Assembly (NCBI GenBank): GCA_964621645.1 | Contig: CAZUMH010000043.1 | Location: 1-24,990 of the forward strand | Reading direction: 5' to 3' | DNA length: 24,990 nt | DNA from: CAZUMH01 sp964621645 | GTDB taxonomy: Bacteria > Zhuqueibacterota > QNDG01 > JAGLOF01 | In this document: piece by piece, positions 22,837 through 24,990 of the stretch | Numbering within the stretch: position 1 is the stretch's first letter | Layout of the letters: every line of letters starts with the position of its first letter | The notes under the pieces: model-generated | Told to the model about the DNA's origin: nothing | Database searches by the model: none | Seen by the model: the letters and a program-made list of their open reading frames with translations, nothing else | Made by a program: the position numbers and the translations under genes

Positions 22837-24306
22837 ATGCACGCAGAGAATCAAGAGAAAAAAAGGACCGCCAAGAACCTGTTCTACTCGGCCATATCCA
22901 CGTCGAGTATGGTCTTTCTTTTTCTTATTCTGCTCGCGGTGGGCCGTTATCTGGGCGAGGAACAATTCGGCATTTTCAATACCGCGCTCGCCATTGCCAC
23001 AATTGCCGAGATGCTGGCCGATTTCGGCCTGCGCGATCTTTGTCTGAGGGATGTGGCCCGGCAACGCGACAAGACGTCCCTTTATCTGGGAAATCTACTC
23101 ACCTGGAAGGTAGTGCTGTCCTGCTGTGTCTTTCTCGTCATGGTGGCCGCGGTCTATGTGTTACACTATGAAGCAGCGGTGCGCCGGATCGTTTTCATCC
23201 TCATTGCCGCTTCCCTGGCCAAGTCGATGAAGTACACCCTGCGTCTCTTTTTACAGGCCAACGACCGCTTCGGCCTGGACGCGGCCATTGAGGGGGGCGA
23301 GAAGGTGGTGCTTTTCATCGCGGCCGTCATCACGCTCGCTCTCTGGCGCGACCTGGACATCTTCGTGGCTGTCTACTGCGGCCTGCGGCTCCTCGGTCCC
23401 CTGGTGATCATCTGGGTGCTTAACGTCAGCGTCGCTCCGGTACGGCCCCGTTTCGATTTCCGTTTCAGCGCCCGGTTGCAGGCGGCGGCGCTGCCCTTCG
23501 GCCTCTTTGCCGTGGTATTCGTCCTTCTTTCTTACGTGGACACTATTATGCTCTCTCGTCTGCGGGATTACTCAGAGGTGGGCCTCTACAACGCGGCTTT
23601 CCGAGTCTATGAAGGGATCACCATCGTTCCCTCAATCTTTTTTTTGGTGATGCTGCCCCGTCTTTCCCGGCTCTATAAAGCGGATCGGGAGGCGCACTAC
23701 CGTCTGGGAAAGAGAGTGGTGGCCTATATGTACATTATTGCTGTCCCCCTCTTCATGGTGGGATTCCTCCTTTCTTCGTTTTTAGTCACTCTCTTCGGGG
23801 GCGATTATTTCCCGGCGGCAACGGCGCTGCGTATCCTGCTTTTCGGGGTGCTCTTCTCTTTCCCGACCTGGATGCTGAACACCATACTGATTTCCATCGA
23901 TAAACAGAAGGTGATGCTGCTGATCGCCGTTATCGGGACAGTGGCGAATATCATAATGAATTTCGCGGTCATTCCCTTGTGGGGATACAATGGTTCGGCT
24001 TTGGCCACGGCCGCCAGTGAAGTCATCATGTTCGCGGCCATCCTGGCCTATCTGGCCAGACACGATTTGACCATTCCGGTGCTGCGTCAGGCCTGGCGGC
24101 CCTTGCTGGGAGGCGGCCTTCTGCTCGCTGTCGGAGTGATGCTGCGGATAAAGAATATCGGGACTCTTGCCGTTGTGAGTGTTATTTTCCTCACAGCGTA
24201 TTTCATTTATATATATATGACCGGGATACTTAAAAAAGATGAGAAGGAAATCATTCGTTCCGTTTTCACGGGACTGGGGGACCGGATACGGAGATCCCGA
24301 GCCTGA
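22837..24306 (+). CDS. Wzx-type oligosaccharide flippase (MOP/MVF superfamily)
   Basis: This 489-residue polytopic protein has roughly 12-14 hydrophobic helices. It begins with a basic cytoplasmic tail ('EKKRTAKNLFYSAIST') and the characteristic 'VGRYLGEEQFGIFNTALAIA' (residues 28-47). Later come 'YSEVGLYNAAFRVYEG' and 'DYFPAATALRILLFG', both usual in polysaccharide flippases of this family. It moves the undecaprenyl-linked repeat unit across the inner membrane. The conserved patterns and length fit Wzx. A Wzy polymerase would have a large periplasmic loop and different motifs. It lies 47 nt downstream of the deacetylase, with only a weak GAGAG upstream of the ATG. Confidence 0.9.
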   Translation: MHAENQEKKRTAKNLFYSAISTSSMVFLFLILLAVGRYLGEEQFGIFNTALAIATIAEMLADFGLRDLCLRDVARQRDKTSLYLGNLLTWKVVLSCCVFLVMVAAVYVLHYEAAVRRIVFILIAASLAKSMKYTLRLFLQANDRFGLDAAIEGGEKVVLFIAAVITLALWRDLDIFVAVYCGLRLLGPLVIIWVLNVSVAPVRPRFDFRFSARLQAAALPFGLFAVVFVLLSYVDTIMLSRLRDYSEVGLYNAAFRVYEGITIVPSIFFLVMLPRLSRLYKADREAHYRLGKRVVAYMYIIAVPLFMVGFLLSSFLVTLFGGDYFPAATALRILLFGVLFSFPTWMLNTILISIDKQKVMLLIAVIGTVANIIMNFAVIPLWGYNGSALATAASEVIMFAAILAYLARHDLTIPVLRQAWRPLLGGGLLLAVGVMLRIKNIGTLAVVSVIFLTAYFIYIYMTGILKKDEKEIIRSVFTGLGDRIRRSRA

Positions 24307-24314
24307 GGATACAA

Positions 24315-24410
24315 ATGGATTTGACAATACTTATGAGTAAAATCTTCCCTGGGACCGCTGGCATGTATCAGGCGCGCTTGAGCGGTTCTTCGGCGGAAAA
24401 AGGCAGATGA
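24315..24410 (+). CDS. Short 31-codon frame upstream of the last gene (leader peptide, small gene or frameshifted N-terminus)
   Basis: An ATG at 24315 follows a TGAGGA ribosome-binding tract by about 5 nt and opens a 31-codon frame ending at TGA 24408-24410. That stop overlaps the next ATG (24407) in an ATGA junction. The peptide begins MDLTILMSKIFPGTAG and matches nothing I know. It may be a leader, a chance frame, or the true N-terminus of the downstream asparagine-synthetase-like protein separated by an indel. The downstream frame is also open back to 24341 and reads plausibly (WDRWHVSGALERFFGGKRQ). Confidence 0.25.
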   Translation: MDLTILMSKIFPGTAGMYQARLSGSSAEKGR

Positions 24411-24990
24411 TGATGATCGGTGCAAGCGGCAAAAAAGCGGTAGAGCGAATAAAAAAGAGTTATGCGGCGGACAGGAGCGGCGCCCGACACTGGGAGCAGG
24501 GGAATTTTTACCTGATAACTGATGGCGAGGAAGAGGGCCTCTTCTGGGAGGTCCCCGGTAAAGCAGGTCTGGTGGCGGTCCGGGGCCGTATCTTCAGCCT
24601 GAAGGGCCGGTCCGGTCCAGTAACCGGAGAAGATATCTGGTCCTTCTACCAAAAAGAGGAAGATACGTTCCTGTCCGGCCTGGAGGGAGAATTCCTTCTC
24701 CTTTTGCGCGATACCGCGGCGGATCGTACTTTGCTGGTCCGGGACAAGATTGGAGTGGAACGGCTCTTCTATGCGGAAACCGCCGCTGGATTGGTCTTTG
24801 GTTCCGAACCGGGTCCGGTGGCGGATCTGGGGGAGAACGGCCGGGAACTGCATAACCCGGCTCTCCTGAAGTATCTCCTTTTCAACTATAATCCCGGAGA
24901 AGAGACGTTTTTCCGCGGAGTGCGGCGTCTGAGACCGGCCTGGCTGCTGGATCGAACCGGAAAACGGATCCTGACGAAACGCTATTGGCA
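24407..24990 (+). CDS. Second asparagine-synthetase-like protein, N-terminal part (3' end outside window)
   Basis: The frame runs to the window edge (194 codons visible). Segments match the glutaminase-domain core of AsnB: 'FLSGLEGEFLLLLRD' (88-102), 'LVRDKIGVERLFY' (110-122), like RDRLGIKPLYY, and 'GLVFGSEPGPVADL' (128-141), like FASEIKAIL. 'EETFFRGVRRLRPAWLL' and 'RYW' follow as in AsnB proteins ahead of the synthetase domain. The amino terminus (MMMIGASGKK) lacks the Met-Cys nucleophile. No Cys2 is seen either from ATG 24407, 24410 or 24413, or from the upstream in-frame region back to 24341. It therefore probably does not hydrolyse glutamine and may use ammonia or act as another ATP-dependent ligase. 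AAAAAGG lies just upstream, favouring 24410 or 24413 by spacing. Confidence 0.7.
   Translation, partial: MMMIGASGKKAVERIKKSYAADRSGARHWEQGNFYLITDGEEEGLFWEVPGKAGLVAVRGRIFSLKGRSGPVTGEDIWSFYQKEEDTFLSGLEGEFLLLLRDTAADRTLLVRDKIGVERLFYAETAAGLVFGSEPGPVADLGENGRELHNPALLKYLLFNYNPGEETFFRGVRRLRPAWLLDRTGKRILTKRYW

Noticed and set aside
24208..24219. Alternating AT tract (tatatatatatga) as a regulatory or repeat element
   Set aside because: It lies in the flippase coding sequence and simply encodes the Tyr/Ile-rich last membrane helix.

Overview
The window looks like chromosomal DNA from a Gram-negative bacterium of the Fibrobacteres-Chlorobi-Bacteroidetes (FCB) group or a related candidate phylum. The main support is an 880-residue secreted protein that ends in the 'QNYPNPFN ... 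GRKVKTL ... SGVYFVIL' type of C-terminal sorting domain, which is characteristic of type IX secretion cargo in such phyla. An outer-membrane polysaccharide export protein and a Wzc-type kinase also point to a diderm. No species is recognisable from the sequence alone. All supported genes lie on the + strand, and I see no rRNA, tRNA, CRISPR array or insertion sequence.

Region 1 (1-2593) holds the 3' end of a TPR-like gene, a GT5 glycogen/starch-synthase homologue whose catalytic motifs are eroded, and a STAS-domain protein fused to a putative winged helix. A clear intrinsic terminator at 2568-2593 closes this block.

Region 2 (2594-2664) is the likely start of a large operon. A near-perfect sigma-54 (-24/-12) promoter at 2599-2614 lies immediately after the terminator, and two short dyads about 100-130 bp upstream of the predicted start could be activator sites. 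The export-protein start is therefore placed at 2665 rather than at the upstream ATG at 2584, which lies inside the terminator.

Region 3 (2665-24990) is a Wzx-type exopolysaccharide or surface-glycan locus, with no convincing terminator inside it. It encodes an export protein, a Wzc-like co-polymerase/tyrosine kinase, a UDP-glucuronate 4-epimerase-like enzyme, the initiating polyprenyl-phosphate sugar transferase, a GT4 and two GT2 glycosyltransferases, and an AsnB-type amidotransferase. Further genes encode a methyltransferase, a GlpD-type FAD oxidase, a second extended SDR, a left-handed beta-helix acyltransferase, a secreted seven-bladed FG-GAP propeller, a UGM-like flavoprotein, a NodB deacetylase and a Wzx flippase. 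At the right edge is the start of a second asparagine-synthetase-like gene without a visible Cys2. No Wzy polymerase is visible, so the locus probably continues beyond the window.

Taken together, the genes suggest a lipid-linked repeat unit that may contain uronic acid and amide groups. It would be assembled in the cytoplasm, trimmed or decorated (deacetylation, acylation, methylation), flipped by Wzx, and exported through the Wzc/export-protein pair. The sorting-domain propeller, translationally coupled to the acyltransferase gene, is the most intriguing member, because type IX cargo in known systems can be anchored to a surface polysaccharide. Two apparent reading-frame anomalies near gene starts (about 21695 and 24340-24410) may be real or may be sequence errors.
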